DNA of 64,000 bases, from positions 1 to 64,000 of the forward strand of contig JBMNMN010000002.1 of the NCBI GenBank assembly GCA_050953365.1, written 5' to 3'. The notes under the pieces were generated by a model. The model did not search any database and was not told where the DNA came from. It worked only from the letters and a program-made list of their open reading frames with translations. Origin of the DNA: UBA1426 sp050953365 (GTDB lineage: Bacteria > Bacillota > Clostridia > Peptostreptococcales > Anaerovoracaceae). Positions 25,603 to 35,396 of this stretch are shown here, in pieces. Every line of letters begins with the position of its first letter. The first letter of the stretch is position 1. The position numbers and the translations under genes are program-made.

Positions 25603-26436
25603 ATGCTTGTAAATACCAAATACTTATTTGATGAATATAAAAACAAATGCATATTGGGATTCAATATATTCGGATACGAAGATGCTTATGCCATTATTAA
25701 GGCTGCAGAAGATACCAACAACCCGGTGATCCTTATGACAAACAGGATCGCAATAGAGCACATGCCCATACCTGTCATAGCAGGCATGCTTATTCCGATG
25801 GCCGAAAGCTCCAAAGCTCATGTCTCAGTCCACTTGGACCATGCAGAAAAGCTTGAAACTCTCCTCCTCGCTATGGACAACGGTTACACATCGGTAATGT
25901 TTGACGGCTCGCGTCTGCCCTATGAAGAGAATGTTTCCCGCACATGCCGGGTTGTTGAGTATGCCAGAAAAAGAAATGTCAGCGTGGAAGCGGAAATAGG
26001 ATCCATTGGCTACAGCGATGACAACAGTGCTTGCAGTAGGCCTTCCGATTCAAGATATACAGATGCAGATGAGGCAAAAAGATTTTACGAAGCAACACAA
26101 GTGGATGCCCTGGCCGTTGCCGTCGGAACTCTGCATAGAATGACTACACAATCCGCCGTGCTGAATTTTGATCTGCTGAAGGAAATCCGTGAAAAAGTTG
26201 ATGTGCCCCTGGTTATACACGGAGCATCCGGCGTAAGAGATGAAGATCTGGTCAAACTGGCAAAAACCGGTGTAAGGAAAATTAATATCGGAACTTCTAT
26301 CCGAATGACTTTCGGGGAAAGTATTCGATCAACAATTGAAAAGGACCCGAAAATATTTGACAGAATAGAGATGTTTAAGCCTGCTATGGAAGCAGTATAT
26401 CATGAAGCCGTGAGAAAATTTCGCCTTATAGATTAA
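25603..26436 (+). CDS. Class II (zinc) aldolase, fructose-bisphosphate/IolJ-type
   Basis: 277 residues. HLDHAEKLE supplies zinc-binding and catalytic residues of the class II family, SVEAEIGSIG and VIHGASGV the later metal ligand and phosphate loop, and KINIGTSIR the C-terminal phosphate-binding segment. In place of the usual VHG segment it has VAVGTLHRM, so one metal-site loop is altered. It follows the IolC-like kinase after 53 bases and probably cleaves that kinase's product into DHAP and a small aldehyde acid. Substrate is inferred. Confidence 0.82.
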   Translation: MLVNTKYLFDEYKNKCILGFNIFGYEDAYAIIKAAEDTNNPVILMTNRIAIEHMPIPVIAGMLIPMAESSKAHVSVHLDHAEKLETLLLAMDNGYTSVMFDGSRLPYEENVSRTCRVVEYARKRNVSVEAEIGSIGYSDDNSACSRPSDSRYTDADEAKRFYEATQVDALAVAVGTLHRMTTQSAVLNFDLLKEIREKVDVPLVIHGASGVRDEDLVKLAKTGVRKINIGTSIRMTFGESIRSTIEKDPKIFDRIEMFKPAMEAVYHEAVRKFRLID

Positions 26437-26460
26437 TAAAAGGAAGGTAGGGGAACGGTG

Positions 26461-27225
26461 ATGAGAAAAGTAAGACTGTTTGACATGGAAGAATTCATAA
26501 ACAGAAAAGGCATTGTTACGATGGATGAAATCTGTAACGAATTTAATATCGCTTTAAATACGGCAAGAAAAGACATAAGCGAATTAGTAAGAAACGGAAA
26601 AGCCGAAAAAGTTTATGGAGGAGTTAAGGCAGTCAATAATACTCCCTACAATGAATTTCTGACTTACGAGCGCCGTATTACCATTAATCGTGAGCAAAAG
26701 CGCAAGGTGGCAAAAAAAGCAGCAAGTTTTGTTGAGGACGGAGATATCATTTTCTTGGATTCCGGGACAACCACCTCATGCATAGTTGACTTCCTTGCCG
26801 GTAAGCGCGTAAGCATCATTACAGCCAATGTGGAGGTGCTTATAAATGCAATGAAATATGACAATCTGGAAGTATACATTATAGGTGGGAGATTCAATAA
26901 AAAATCATGTTCCATTGTAAAAGTAATGCCGTCGGATTACCATATCAATTTCAACATAAACAAAGCGTTTATGGCAGCTTCCGGTTTCAGCATTGAAGGA
27001 GGAGCTACCCACGGATCTCCATGGGAGTATGAGTCCAAGCGCTTTGCAATGAAACGGGCAAGCGAAATCTTCCTGGTAATTGACAGCACCAAAGTAGACA
27101 AAAAGACTCTGGTAAAATATGCGGATGCCAAAGAAATGAAAAACATAATTATAGACAAACCATTAAACGCGAAATATATGGATTTCATCAACGAAAATGA
27201 AATTAATCTTTATGTTGCGGAGTAA
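26461..27225 (+). CDS. DeoR/GlpR family transcriptional regulator
   Basis: 254 residues. An N-terminal winged HTH (GIVTMDEICNEFNIALNTARKDISELVRNGKAEKVYGGV) is followed by a DeoR sensor domain with FLDSGTTTSCIVDFL and a C-terminal ISOCOT-like fold. The family binds phosphorylated sugars and usually represses its own operon. ATG at 26461 is preferred over the GTG just before. Being inside the sugar-acid operon, it most likely controls the promoter at 24407. Confidence 0.88.
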   Translation: MRKVRLFDMEEFINRKGIVTMDEICNEFNIALNTARKDISELVRNGKAEKVYGGVKAVNNTPYNEFLTYERRITINREQKRKVAKKAASFVEDGDIIFLDSGTTTSCIVDFLAGKRVSIITANVEVLINAMKYDNLEVYIIGGRFNKKSCSIVKVMPSDYHINFNINKAFMAASGFSIEGGATHGSPWEYESKRFAMKRASEIFLVIDSTKVDKKTLVKYADAKEMKNIIIDKPLNAKYMDFINENEINLYVAE

Positions 27226-27258
27226 AACGAACATCGATTACTGAAAAAGGAGCAAAAG

Positions 27259-28278
27259 ATGAAATACCTTTCAATTGACGAGCCCGGAAAGGCTGTAATT
27301 TACGAATGTGAAATGCCCGAAAAAAAAGAGGGTGAGGCCATTATTAAATTACTGTATGGCGGAATATGCGGGTCCGATCTGGGAACGTATCGGGGAACCT
27401 ATGCCTATGTGGATTCGAAACGTATTCCCGGTCATGAAGTGGCTGCAGAAATCGTGGATATCGATGAGAACGATCGAGGATTGAAAAAAGGAATGATCGT
27501 TACGATCAATCCGTATTTTAACTGTGGGCATTGTTACAGCTGCAGAAGGGGGCATGTCAACTGTTGCATAGACAATCAAACATTAGGTTGTCAGAGAGAC
27601 GGAGCATTCAGTCAATATTTTTCAATTGATATAGGCAGAATATATGAAGGACAAGGGATACCGGCAGAGCAGTTGGTTCTGGTGGAACCCTTCAGCATCA
27701 GCTACCACGGGGTAAAAAAAGCGGATATAGTACCGGGTCAGAAGGTTTTGGTAATGGGCGCCGGAACAATCGGTGTGTTCGCGGCATTATCCGCCAAACA
27801 TTTTGGCGCTGAAGTCTATATCAGCGATATTGCAGAAGAGAAACTGCAATATGCGAAGGATAATTTTGAAATTGACGGCATCATACTGAATGATTCGCCG
27901 GAGCATTTTATGGAAGAGGTCAATAGGATAACAAACGGTGATCTTTTTGATGTAACAATTGAGGCTGTAGGTCTCCCGTCAACTTTTCAAAACTGTATCG
28001 ATGTCGTTTGCTACGCCGGGAAAGTCATACTGATAGGCATCGCCAAGAAAAATCTGGACTTCAATTTCACGATGATCCAAAAAAAAGAATTGAGTATTTT
28101 GGGTTCGAGAAATGCATTGAAGTCCGACTTCATGGAAGTTATGAGCATCATTAAATCAGGCAAATTCGATATTAGCAAGGTAGTTACCGATGTATATGAT
28201 TTTGAAGATGCTCCCCGGGCCCTTGAGGAGTTCGATAAAAATGCAGCATCCATGTTGAAGGTTTTATTGAAGTTTTAG
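27259..28278 (+). CDS. Zinc-dependent alcohol (polyol/aldonate) dehydrogenase
   Basis: 339 residues, medium-chain dehydrogenase. Catalytic zinc ligands are in GGICGSDLGTY and GHEVAAEI; the structural zinc cysteines are in CGHCYSCRRGHVNCC. The NAD-binding VMGAGTIGVFAALSAK follows. Homologues oxidise L-idonate, L-galactonate, sorbitol or similar. Acidic Asp in VYISDIAEEKL suggests NAD. Here it probably oxidises the imported sugar acid to a keto-acid that enters the UxaB/UxaA or kinase/aldolase route. Confidence 0.86.
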   Translation: MKYLSIDEPGKAVIYECEMPEKKEGEAIIKLLYGGICGSDLGTYRGTYAYVDSKRIPGHEVAAEIVDIDENDRGLKKGMIVTINPYFNCGHCYSCRRGHVNCCIDNQTLGCQRDGAFSQYFSIDIGRIYEGQGIPAEQLVLVEPFSISYHGVKKADIVPGQKVLVMGAGTIGVFAALSAKHFGAEVYISDIAEEKLQYAKDNFEIDGIILNDSPEHFMEEVNRITNGDLFDVTIEAVGLPSTFQNCIDVVCYAGKVILIGIAKKNLDFNFTMIQKKELSILGSRNALKSDFMEVMSIIKSGKFDISKVVTDVYDFEDAPRALEEFDKNAASMLKVLLKF

Positions 28279-28362
28279 GAATGACGAAGGAGAGACAGCA
28301 AACACAACTTCGGTACCCTTTTTTTCATTATAAATCTAGTTAAAGTAAGAGAGGAGAAGAAA

Positions 28363-29406
28363 ATGAAAAAGAAAAGGTTATTGTCATTATTGCTTGTATT
28401 AGCCCTTATAATGGCTTTCTTGCCCGCGTGCGGTACAGACGGGAATGGAGGCAATGAAGGAGAGGGCGATGCCGTAGAGCCGGTGATCGTTCGCGTAGGT
28501 TATGAAAATAACCCGGGAGAGCCTATCGACATTGCCTGTAAAGCTTGGGCTGAATACTTAGACGAGTTAAGTGGCGGTACTATGGTAATGCAGCTTTATC
28601 CATCCTCACAGCTGGGATCAAAGAATGACATTATCGACCAGATGTTAGCGGGAAGCAATGTTGTTACACTTGCCGACGGCGCTTTCACGGCAGACAGAGG
28701 AGCTCCTGAAATGGGTATCCAGTTTGCGCCCTTCCTGTTCGACTCCTATGACGAAGCCTGGAAACTGGTCGAGAGCGATTGGTGGCAGGAGCAGGTGGAT
28801 ATTTGCGCAGAAAACGGACTGCAGATCCTGACTTCGAACTTCGTATACGGTACACGTAACCTCATGACAACAAAACCGGTTCATTCTGTTCAAGATCTGA
28901 AAGGCATGAAGATCAGAATCCCCAACAACACAATCCAAATCAAAGGTTTTGAAGCTCTGGGAGCAACCCCGACTCCGATGCCGTTGGGCGATGTATATAC
29001 AGCACTGCAACAGGGTACAATTGACGGCGTGGAGAATCCGGCAGCTGCACTGTTAGGTCTGGGCTTTGCGGAAGTTGCCAAGTACCTGATAATTGACCAG
29101 CACGTATTCAATACAACTCTTTGGCTCTGCGGCACCGATTGGTTCAACACTCTCACGGAAGAGCAGCAGGGTTGGTTAATGGAGTCCGGACGTATGGCCG
29201 GGTTAGTATCGCAGGAACTGGATGCAGAACTTGAGGCTGAAGCCCTTCAGAAGTTGCAAGAAGCCGGCGTAGAAATCTACTATCCGACAGAAGAAGAACT
29301 TCAGGGATTTAAGGATGCAGCATTAAAATTCTACGATTATCCGGAAATCAAGGAGCTGTTCTCAGAAGGTTTATATGACCAGATTATTTCGATCATAAAA
29401 GAATAA
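28363..29406 (+). CDS. TRAP transporter substrate-binding protein (DctP family)
   Basis: 347 residues, lipoprotein signal with the lipobox Cys near residue 24 (ALIMAFLPAC). The DctP fold shows GYENNPGEPIDIACKAWAEYL and the central DLKGMKIRIPNN with Arg that binds the carboxylate of the ligand. DctP proteins near uxaA/uxaB usually bind hexuronates or aldonates. It is anchored outside the membrane and feeds DctQ and DctM encoded downstream. Confidence 0.92.
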   Translation: MKKKRLLSLLLVLALIMAFLPACGTDGNGGNEGEGDAVEPVIVRVGYENNPGEPIDIACKAWAEYLDELSGGTMVMQLYPSSQLGSKNDIIDQMLAGSNVVTLADGAFTADRGAPEMGIQFAPFLFDSYDEAWKLVESDWWQEQVDICAENGLQILTSNFVYGTRNLMTTKPVHSVQDLKGMKIRIPNNTIQIKGFEALGATPTPMPLGDVYTALQQGTIDGVENPAAALLGLGFAEVAKYLIIDQHVFNTTLWLCGTDWFNTLTEEQQGWLMESGRMAGLVSQELDAELEAEALQKLQEAGVEIYYPTEEELQGFKDAALKFYDYPEIKELFSEGLYDQIISIIKE

Positions 29407-29423
29407 TCACAAGGTCATAATCA

Positions 29424-29457
29424 TATAGTGCCCGTTTTCTTAACAACGGGCACTATA
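29424..29457 (+). promoter_or_regulatory. 13-bp hairpin between dctP and dctQ
   Basis: TATAGTGCCCGTT (29424-29436) and AACGGGCACTATA (29445-29457) are perfectly complementary with an 8-base loop and no T-run. It probably protects the upstream dctP message from decay, so the binding protein is made in excess over the permease. Confidence 0.65.
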
Positions 29458-29483
29458 GAGGTTCATAGTCGGAGGGATTATTA

Positions 29484-30017
29484 ATGCAAACATCCAATAA
29501 GAATGTTTCTTCTAAAATACTCCATGCCATATCTAATGCCGACGTTTTTCTGGGGTCCTGCGCATTGGTCTTCCTTGTTGGTTTGACGTTCATAGGTGTA
29601 ATCATGCGCAGATTTTTTAATGCCCCATTGTCCTTTCAGGAGGAGCTTCAGGTTTTCTGCATTCTATGGCTGGTTTACATTACTGCAGGGGCAGTGTTTC
29701 GCACGACAGGACATATTTCAATTGAAATACTGGTAGAGATGTTTTCGAAAAAAATACAATGGATATTTTCTATCGTAGTTTACGTTATAACCATAGTAAC
29801 TTTAATATATACCCTTTCCAGGTCTTTAGTTTTAGTGGAGCAGCTGTTCACTACAAGCAGACTTACGAATATCCTGAAGATCCCTTATGGGTATCTATAT
29901 TTGTCGCTGCCTGTCGGATGCGTTCTGATGATGATAAGCAACACCATTGTATTTATAAAACGGGATATTATTGAGCATTTCAGGGGCGCGAAAGATGCCG
30001 GGGAGGTGACGGAATAG
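29484..30017 (+). CDS. TRAP transporter small permease (DctQ family)
   Basis: 177 residues with four predicted membrane helices (around 22-44, 55-75, 95-118 and 135-158) and the DctQ pattern FQEELQVFCILWLVYITAGAVFRTTGHISIE. It joins DctM in the membrane complex. DctM starts at the next base. Confidence 0.9.
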   Translation: MQTSNKNVSSKILHAISNADVFLGSCALVFLVGLTFIGVIMRRFFNAPLSFQEELQVFCILWLVYITAGAVFRTTGHISIEILVEMFSKKIQWIFSIVVYVITIVTLIYTLSRSLVLVEQLFTTSRLTNILKIPYGYLYLSLPVGCVLMMISNTIVFIKRDIIEHFRGAKDAGEVTE

Positions 30018-31301
30018 ATGGACGTTATATATCTCACTTTAATAATAATGTTGGTTTTACTGGTTATCAGGGTGCCCGTATTTCTTTCTATATTGGGGGC
30101 CTGCACATTTTATTTTACTTTCCAAACAGGAACCCCCGTGCAAATTTATGCGCAAAGAATAATGGCCAGTTTGGAGAGCACCGCGCTTTTGGCGATTCCG
30201 TTTTTCATTACCGCAGGTGTATGTATGAACTACTCCGGCGTTACGAAACGCATTATGGACTTTTGCTCTATTGCAACAGGCAGATGGGTGGGCGGTCTGG
30301 CTCAGGTAAACGTATTGCTCTCAACATTAATGGGCGGCCTTTCCGGATCAAATCTTGCCGATGCGGCAATGGAAGCAAAAATGCTGGTTCCTGAAATGGA
30401 AAGACACGGCTACTCGAAATCCTTCTCAACGGTAGTAACAGCCGTATCATCGCTGATCACTCCCCTTATTCCTCCGGGGATCGCAATGATCATCTACGGA
30501 ACGGTGGCAAACGTTTCCATCGGCAAACTGTTCGTATCCGGGCTTGGAATTGGAATAGTTACCTGCGCTACTTTGATGATATTGGTGAGGATCGTCTCCA
30601 AAAAGAGGGGTTATACCCCCATGTATACCGACAAGCTTCCCGCAAAGCAGATGATTAAAATAATACTTAGAGCCATACCTCCCTTATGCTTACCTATTAT
30701 CATAATCGGTGGTATCCGTCTGGGAGTATTCACGCCTACGGAAGCAGGAGCTATTGCAATTATCTATGCTCTCGTTCTCGCTTTATTCTACAGGGAAATG
30801 AGCATCAGAGATTTCGGAAAGGCAATGAAGGAGTCTGCCATAACTACATCGCAGATTCTGGTCATCGTAGCGTCCGCGTCATGCCTTGGCTATATACTTA
30901 CTATCGAGCAGGTTCCGCAAGACATTACCCAGTTTTTGCTGTCTATTGTAAGCAATAAATATATGTTCCTGATTATTGTAAATATATTTTTGCTTATTGT
31001 CGGCATGTTTTTAGAGGGTATAGCCGCAATGCTCATCCTGATTCCGCTGCTCTCACCAGCTGCTTTGGCTTACGGCATTGATCCGGTTCAATTCGGTATG
31101 ATAGTCGTATTCAATCTATCTATCGGGACCTTGACACCTCCTCTCGGAACTATAATGTTCGTGACCTGCGGCATTACCAAGTGCCCGACCAAAGACTTTA
31201 TTAAAGAATGTATACCATTTTACATTCAGCAACTGATTGTACTATTACTGATAACCTTTGTGCCTGCAGTGTCATTGGGGCTGGTTAACCTGATTTATTG
31301 A
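30018..31301 (+). CDS. TRAP transporter large permease (DctM family)
   Basis: 427 residues, about 12 membrane helices. GGLSGSNLADAAMEAKMLVPEM and SSLITPLIPPGIAMIIYG are the conserved DctM motifs of the first half, and FNLSIGTLTPPLGTIMFVTCGI of the second. It is the sodium-coupled channel for the ligand brought by DctP. Its start directly abuts the dctQ stop. Confidence 0.93.
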   Translation: MDVIYLTLIIMLVLLVIRVPVFLSILGACTFYFTFQTGTPVQIYAQRIMASLESTALLAIPFFITAGVCMNYSGVTKRIMDFCSIATGRWVGGLAQVNVLLSTLMGGLSGSNLADAAMEAKMLVPEMERHGYSKSFSTVVTAVSSLITPLIPPGIAMIIYGTVANVSIGKLFVSGLGIGIVTCATLMILVRIVSKKRGYTPMYTDKLPAKQMIKIILRAIPPLCLPIIIIGGIRLGVFTPTEAGAIAIIYALVLALFYREMSIRDFGKAMKESAITTSQILVIVASASCLGYILTIEQVPQDITQFLLSIVSNKYMFLIIVNIFLLIVGMFLEGIAAMLILIPLLSPAALAYGIDPVQFGMIVVFNLSIGTLTPPLGTIMFVTCGITKCPTKDFIKECIPFYIQQLIVLLLITFVPAVSLGLVNLIY

Positions 31302-31336
31302 CAGGGTATAATAGGATTAATGTTGTGAGGTATGAA

Positions 31337-32821
31337 ATGAAGAAGCTATGTCGCGAGACTTTTTTGGAAGTAAAACAAGCCGATGAATTTTATCTGGAAG
31401 AAGGCAGGGAGAGATTTATTCAGTTTGGAGAAGGCAATTTTTTGAGAGGGTTCGTCGATTATTTCATCGACATTATGAACGAGAAGGCCGATTTCAACAG
31501 TAAAGTGGCAATCGTCCAGCCTATTCCCGCCGGACTTTCCGATGTCATTAACGAACAAGACGGACTTTACAATTTATATCTCCGCGGGCTTGTTAACGGG
31601 AAAGAGGTAAATGAAAGAAGGACAATCAGTTCAATCAGCAGAGCTATCAATCCTTATACTGAATATGATAAATTTATTGAGCTTGCGAAAAACCCCGACT
31701 TTGAGTTTGTCGTATCAAATACGACGGAAGCGGGGATTGTCTTCGACGAAAGCTGCAGATTTAATGACTGTCCTCCGGCAAGCTTCCCCGGCAAGTTGAC
31801 CAAACTTTTATTTGAAAGGTATAATACCGGACTCGATGGTTTTGTTATTTTGTCCTGTGAGCTGATAGACAATAACGGAACGGAATTAAGGGACTGCGTG
31901 CTTCAATATTGTGATTTGTGGGATTTGGGCGATGATTTCAAGCGTTGGATTTTAGAGCAGAACTATTTCTGCAACACCCTTGTGGATCGCATAGTGACAG
32001 GATATCCCAAGAATGAAGCCGATGCCATGAATGAACAAAACGGGTACATCGACAGGTTGCTGGATACGGCGGAGCCCTTCGGACTCTGGGTAATTGAGGG
32101 CCCTGAGTTTATAAAGGAAATGTTACCTTTTGAAAAGGCCGGCCTGCCCTTCATTATAACCGATGACCACAGGCCATATAAAAAGAAGAAGGTTAGAATT
32201 CTGAACGGAATGCAGACGGCGACTACGTTGACTTCCTTTCTCGGAAACTTCGATATAGAAAGGGACTGGATGTATGATGAGATAGTCTATGGCTATCTCA
32301 AAAAGGTTGTTTACGATGAAATCATACCTTCTTTGGACCTTCCGTTAAACGTAACGACGGAATTTGCAGATGACTGCATGGAAAGATTGAAGAATCCCTT
32401 TATCGACCATATGCTTATTGATATAACTCTGAATTCCGTATCAAAATGGAGAGCCAGAGTTCTCCCAAGCGTGCGGGATTATCTGAATAAGTACGGGGAA
32501 CTGCCACAGGGATTGGTGCTTTCTTTTGCGGCGCTCATACATTTCTATCACGGCAAGTATGAGGACGGTAAATTTACGGGATATAGAGACGGGAAACCTT
32601 ATCCTATCAGGGACGATCAGAACGTCATCGATTTCTTTGCGCAGTATTCAGATAAAGAAATCGATGAAACAATGATAAAAATCTTTGCTGCAAGAAAAGA
32701 CTTCTTTGGGCAGAACTTAAATGAAATAGAAGGTTTTATTGAGGAGGTTTGCGTTTTCAGTGAGCAAATTAAAAAAGATGGCATGTTGAATGTGATGAAG
32801 AAAATAGCAGGTATCGATTAA
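31337..32821 (+). CDS. uxaB: Tagaturonate reductase (altronate oxidoreductase)
   Basis: 494 residues. IQFGEGNFLRGFVDYFIDIMNE is the N-terminal signature of the mannitol dehydrogenase family uronate branch; FVVSNTTEAGIVFD, LLDTAEPFGLWVIEG and YKKKKVRILNGMQTA follow E. coli UxaB. It reduces D-tagaturonate to D-altronate with NADH. The ATG at 31337 is preferred (GTGAGG upstream) to a TTG at 31298 that overlaps dctM. uxaA follows. Confidence 0.92.
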   Translation: MKKLCRETFLEVKQADEFYLEEGRERFIQFGEGNFLRGFVDYFIDIMNEKADFNSKVAIVQPIPAGLSDVINEQDGLYNLYLRGLVNGKEVNERRTISSISRAINPYTEYDKFIELAKNPDFEFVVSNTTEAGIVFDESCRFNDCPPASFPGKLTKLLFERYNTGLDGFVILSCELIDNNGTELRDCVLQYCDLWDLGDDFKRWILEQNYFCNTLVDRIVTGYPKNEADAMNEQNGYIDRLLDTAEPFGLWVIEGPEFIKEMLPFEKAGLPFIITDDHRPYKKKKVRILNGMQTATTLTSFLGNFDIERDWMYDEIVYGYLKKVVYDEIIPSLDLPLNVTTEFADDCMERLKNPFIDHMLIDITLNSVSKWRARVLPSVRDYLNKYGELPQGLVLSFAALIHFYHGKYEDGKFTGYRDGKPYPIRDDQNVIDFFAQYSDKEIDETMIKIFAARKDFFGQNLNEIEGFIEEVCVFSEQIKKDGMLNVMKKIAGID

Positions 32822-32898
32822 TCAAAGGGTTGATCGGACAGGGACAGTGTTAATGACGGAGCGGATGGAAGATGGAGCGAAATATGCGGCCGGAGCTT

Positions 32899-34386
32899 AT
32901 GAAAATTATTAAAATAAATGAGAGAGACAATGTAGTCGTGGCATTGAAGGACCTCTCAAAGAATGAAACCGTGGAAATTAACGGTTACGGCATTGTTGTT
33001 CTTGAAGATGTCAAGCAAGGCCATAAAATAGCCATCCAAGACATTCAAGCAGGAGCCGAAGTCATTAAATACGGCTTTCCTATAGGTAAAGCAACTTCCT
33101 TTATCCAATCCGGATCACTTGTCCATGTTCACAATATCAGGACCAACTTAAGCGATATAATCTCATATAAATATCAGCCGGATTTTGATGAGCAATCAGC
33201 ATCAACGGCTACGCCGGAAAAGACGTTTATGGGCTATGTCAGGGCGGACGGAAGCGTAGGCATACGCAATGAAGTCTGGATCGTTCCTACTGTCGGCTGT
33301 GTTAACTCCATTGCTCTGAAGTTGGCGGAACGGCTTAAGGACTATGCAAGAGGCAAGGTTGATGATATAGCCGCATTTACACATCCATATGGCTGCTCGC
33401 AGATGGGGGAAGATCAGGAAAATACAAAAAAAATCCTCTCTCAGGTATGCATGCACCCCAATGCGGGCAGCATATTATTGTTGGGATTAGGATGCGAAAA
33501 CTGCAGAATCGATACCTTTTCGGATTATTTGCGAGACGCTTTGCCCGGCAAAATAGCATATCTGGAATGCCAGTCTTCTTATGACGAATATGAGGAAGGG
33601 GAAAAGGCGCTGAAGGATTTGATCGACGAGGCAGCGAAGGCTAAACGACAGCGCGTCCCCGTATCTAGGCTTGTTGTAGGCCTTAAATGCGGAGGCTCCG
33701 ACGGTTTTTCCGGCATTACCGCCAACCACCTTCTCGGTGTTTTTTCTGACAGATTGACGGCTATGGGAGGCACGACCATACTGACCGAGGTTCCTGAAAT
33801 GTTCGGTGCCGAAACGATCCTTATGAACCGATGCAAGGATGTTAAGACCTTTGAAAAAATGGTTGAACTGATAAATCGGCATAAGGAGTATTATATAAAA
33901 CACGATCAAGTCATCTATGATAATCCCTCGCCGGGTAACAAAGACGGCGGTTTATCCACCTTGGAGGAAAAGTCCCTGGGTTGCGTTCAAAAGGGCGGAA
34001 CTTCAAAGGTTGTAGATGTACTGGCATATGGGGATTCAGTTAAGTTAAACGGATTAAATGTGCTCTCCGGCCCCGGTAATGACCTTGTGGCCTCTACTGT
34101 CTTGGCGGCGGCAGGCGCTCATATTGTGTTGTTTACAACCGGAAGAGGCACTCCCTTCGGGACCTTTGTTCCTACGGTGAAGATCTCGTCCAATACGGAG
34201 TTATACAGGAAAAAGAAAAACTGGATAGACTTCAATGCGGGCCGCCTTCTCGAAGATATAAATCTGGAAGACCTTGCAGACGAATTTATGGATTTTGTTA
34301 TAGAAATCGCGTCGGGAGAAAAAGCCAAGAATGAAATTATGGGCCATAAGGAAATAGCTATTTATAAGTCAGGAGTCACGCTTTAG
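32899..34386 (+). CDS. uxaA: Altronate dehydratase
   Basis: 495 residues. The N-terminal SAF domain starts MKIIKINERDNVVVALKDL; the large catalytic domain has GYVRADGSVGIRNEVWIVPTVGC and HPYGCSQMGEDQENTKKIL, LGLGCENCRID and LKCGGSDGFSG. It dehydrates D-altronate to 2-keto-3-deoxygluconate. The ATG at 32899 (CGGAG upstream) fits the family's N-terminus; earlier in-frame ATGs at 32872 and 32884 would add up to 9 residues. No KDG kinase of the usual type and no KDPG aldolase occur in the window. Confidence 0.92.
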   Translation: MKIIKINERDNVVVALKDLSKNETVEINGYGIVVLEDVKQGHKIAIQDIQAGAEVIKYGFPIGKATSFIQSGSLVHVHNIRTNLSDIISYKYQPDFDEQSASTATPEKTFMGYVRADGSVGIRNEVWIVPTVGCVNSIALKLAERLKDYARGKVDDIAAFTHPYGCSQMGEDQENTKKILSQVCMHPNAGSILLLGLGCENCRIDTFSDYLRDALPGKIAYLECQSSYDEYEEGEKALKDLIDEAAKAKRQRVPVSRLVVGLKCGGSDGFSGITANHLLGVFSDRLTAMGGTTILTEVPEMFGAETILMNRCKDVKTFEKMVELINRHKEYYIKHDQVIYDNPSPGNKDGGLSTLEEKSLGCVQKGGTSKVVDVLAYGDSVKLNGLNVLSGPGNDLVASTVLAAAGAHIVLFTTGRGTPFGTFVPTVKISSNTELYRKKKNWIDFNAGRLLEDINLEDLADEFMDFVIEIASGEKAKNEIMGHKEIAIYKSGVTL

Positions 34387-34388
34387 TA

Positions 34389-35267
34389 ATGCAATATCTG
34401 GAAAAAAATGCGAAGTACGTCACCGTTATAGGTGTTATTTTATCAAGTACTTCAGCAATATTTACAAAATTGATCACCGCAGGCCCTTTTATTATTGGCT
34501 TTTACCGATTGTCCCTTGCCATTCTATTGTTTGTTATCCCTGCGCTAATTAAAAACCGGCATTTATTGAAAGAATTAGGCGGCAAAGAGATATGGCTGAG
34601 CATGTTGGGTGGCTTTTTGCTTTTCTGCCATTTCAGCACCTTCTTTGCCTCTGTGAATTATACGAAGGTTGCAAGCGCTGTCTTCATTACAACTCTGCAC
34701 CCTATAGTTATTCTTTTTTTCACATTGTTCGTATTTAAAAAACGAGTCAATATGAAAGCGGTGCTTGGCATTCTTGTCGCATTGGCCGGCGGATTTATTA
34801 TCGCAGGCGGAGATTATTCGTTTTCCGCCAACAATTTAATCGGTGATGCCTTGGCCTTCTCTTCGGCAATCTTCGTGGGATTGTATTTCTTACTGGGGAA
34901 CAAGATTCGCAGGAATGTCAGCTCGTCAATTTATAATTCCATTGTTTTCTCTTCTTGCTGGGTTTGTTTTCTTATAAGTGTACTGGTATCCGGCGCGCCC
35001 TTGACGGGCTATTCCTCCATGGATTACGTATACATATGCCTTCTAAGCATATTCTGCCAGATAATCGGTCACGGTGTGTTCAGTTGGTGTCTCGGCTATG
35101 TTAAACCTCTATTTTTATCTGCATGGTGCAGCACACAGGGAATCTATACGACCGTAATGGCCATCATCGTGTTCAATGAAATCCCCACGTTAATGCAAAA
35201 TATCGGAGGCCTGTTATCCGTAATAGGTATACTATACTATAATCTCAACGAGAACGCCCGATTGTAA
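34389..35267 (+). CDS. EamA/DMT family transporter
   Basis: 292 residues, about ten membrane helices in two EamA repeats. It starts 2 bases after uxaA and is the last gene of the sugar-acid operon. FITTLHPIVILFFTLFVFKKRV is typical of the first repeat and AWCSTQGIYTTVMAIIVFNEIP of the second. DMT proteins export metabolites or amino acids; the substrate here is unknown. Confidence 0.85.
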   Translation: MQYLEKNAKYVTVIGVILSSTSAIFTKLITAGPFIIGFYRLSLAILLFVIPALIKNRHLLKELGGKEIWLSMLGGFLLFCHFSTFFASVNYTKVASAVFITTLHPIVILFFTLFVFKKRVNMKAVLGILVALAGGFIIAGGDYSFSANNLIGDALAFSSAIFVGLYFLLGNKIRRNVSSSIYNSIVFSSCWVCFLISVLVSGAPLTGYSSMDYVYICLLSIFCQIIGHGVFSWCLGYVKPLFLSAWCSTQGIYTTVMAIIVFNEIPTLMQNIGGLLSVIGILYYNLNENARL

Positions 35268-35334
35268 CTGAGGAAAGATTATTGTTGTTATTTATCGGGT
35301 AATATATAATGTAACATAAGAGAATGATCGGGAG

Positions 35335-35362
35335 CGCTTGGGACAAAGCTGAGCGTTTTTTT
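35335..35362 (+). terminator. Terminator after the sugar-acid operon
   Basis: CGCTTGG (35335-35341) pairs with CTGAGCG (35349-35355), allowing G-T pairs, and seven T residues follow. A promoter-like TTGTTG-17-TATAAT lies just before it (35282-35310), so it could instead be an attenuator in the leader of the next gene. Confidence 0.6.
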
Positions 35363-35396
35363 ATAAGCGATGAGGTATACAGGAGGAGGTAGAGCC

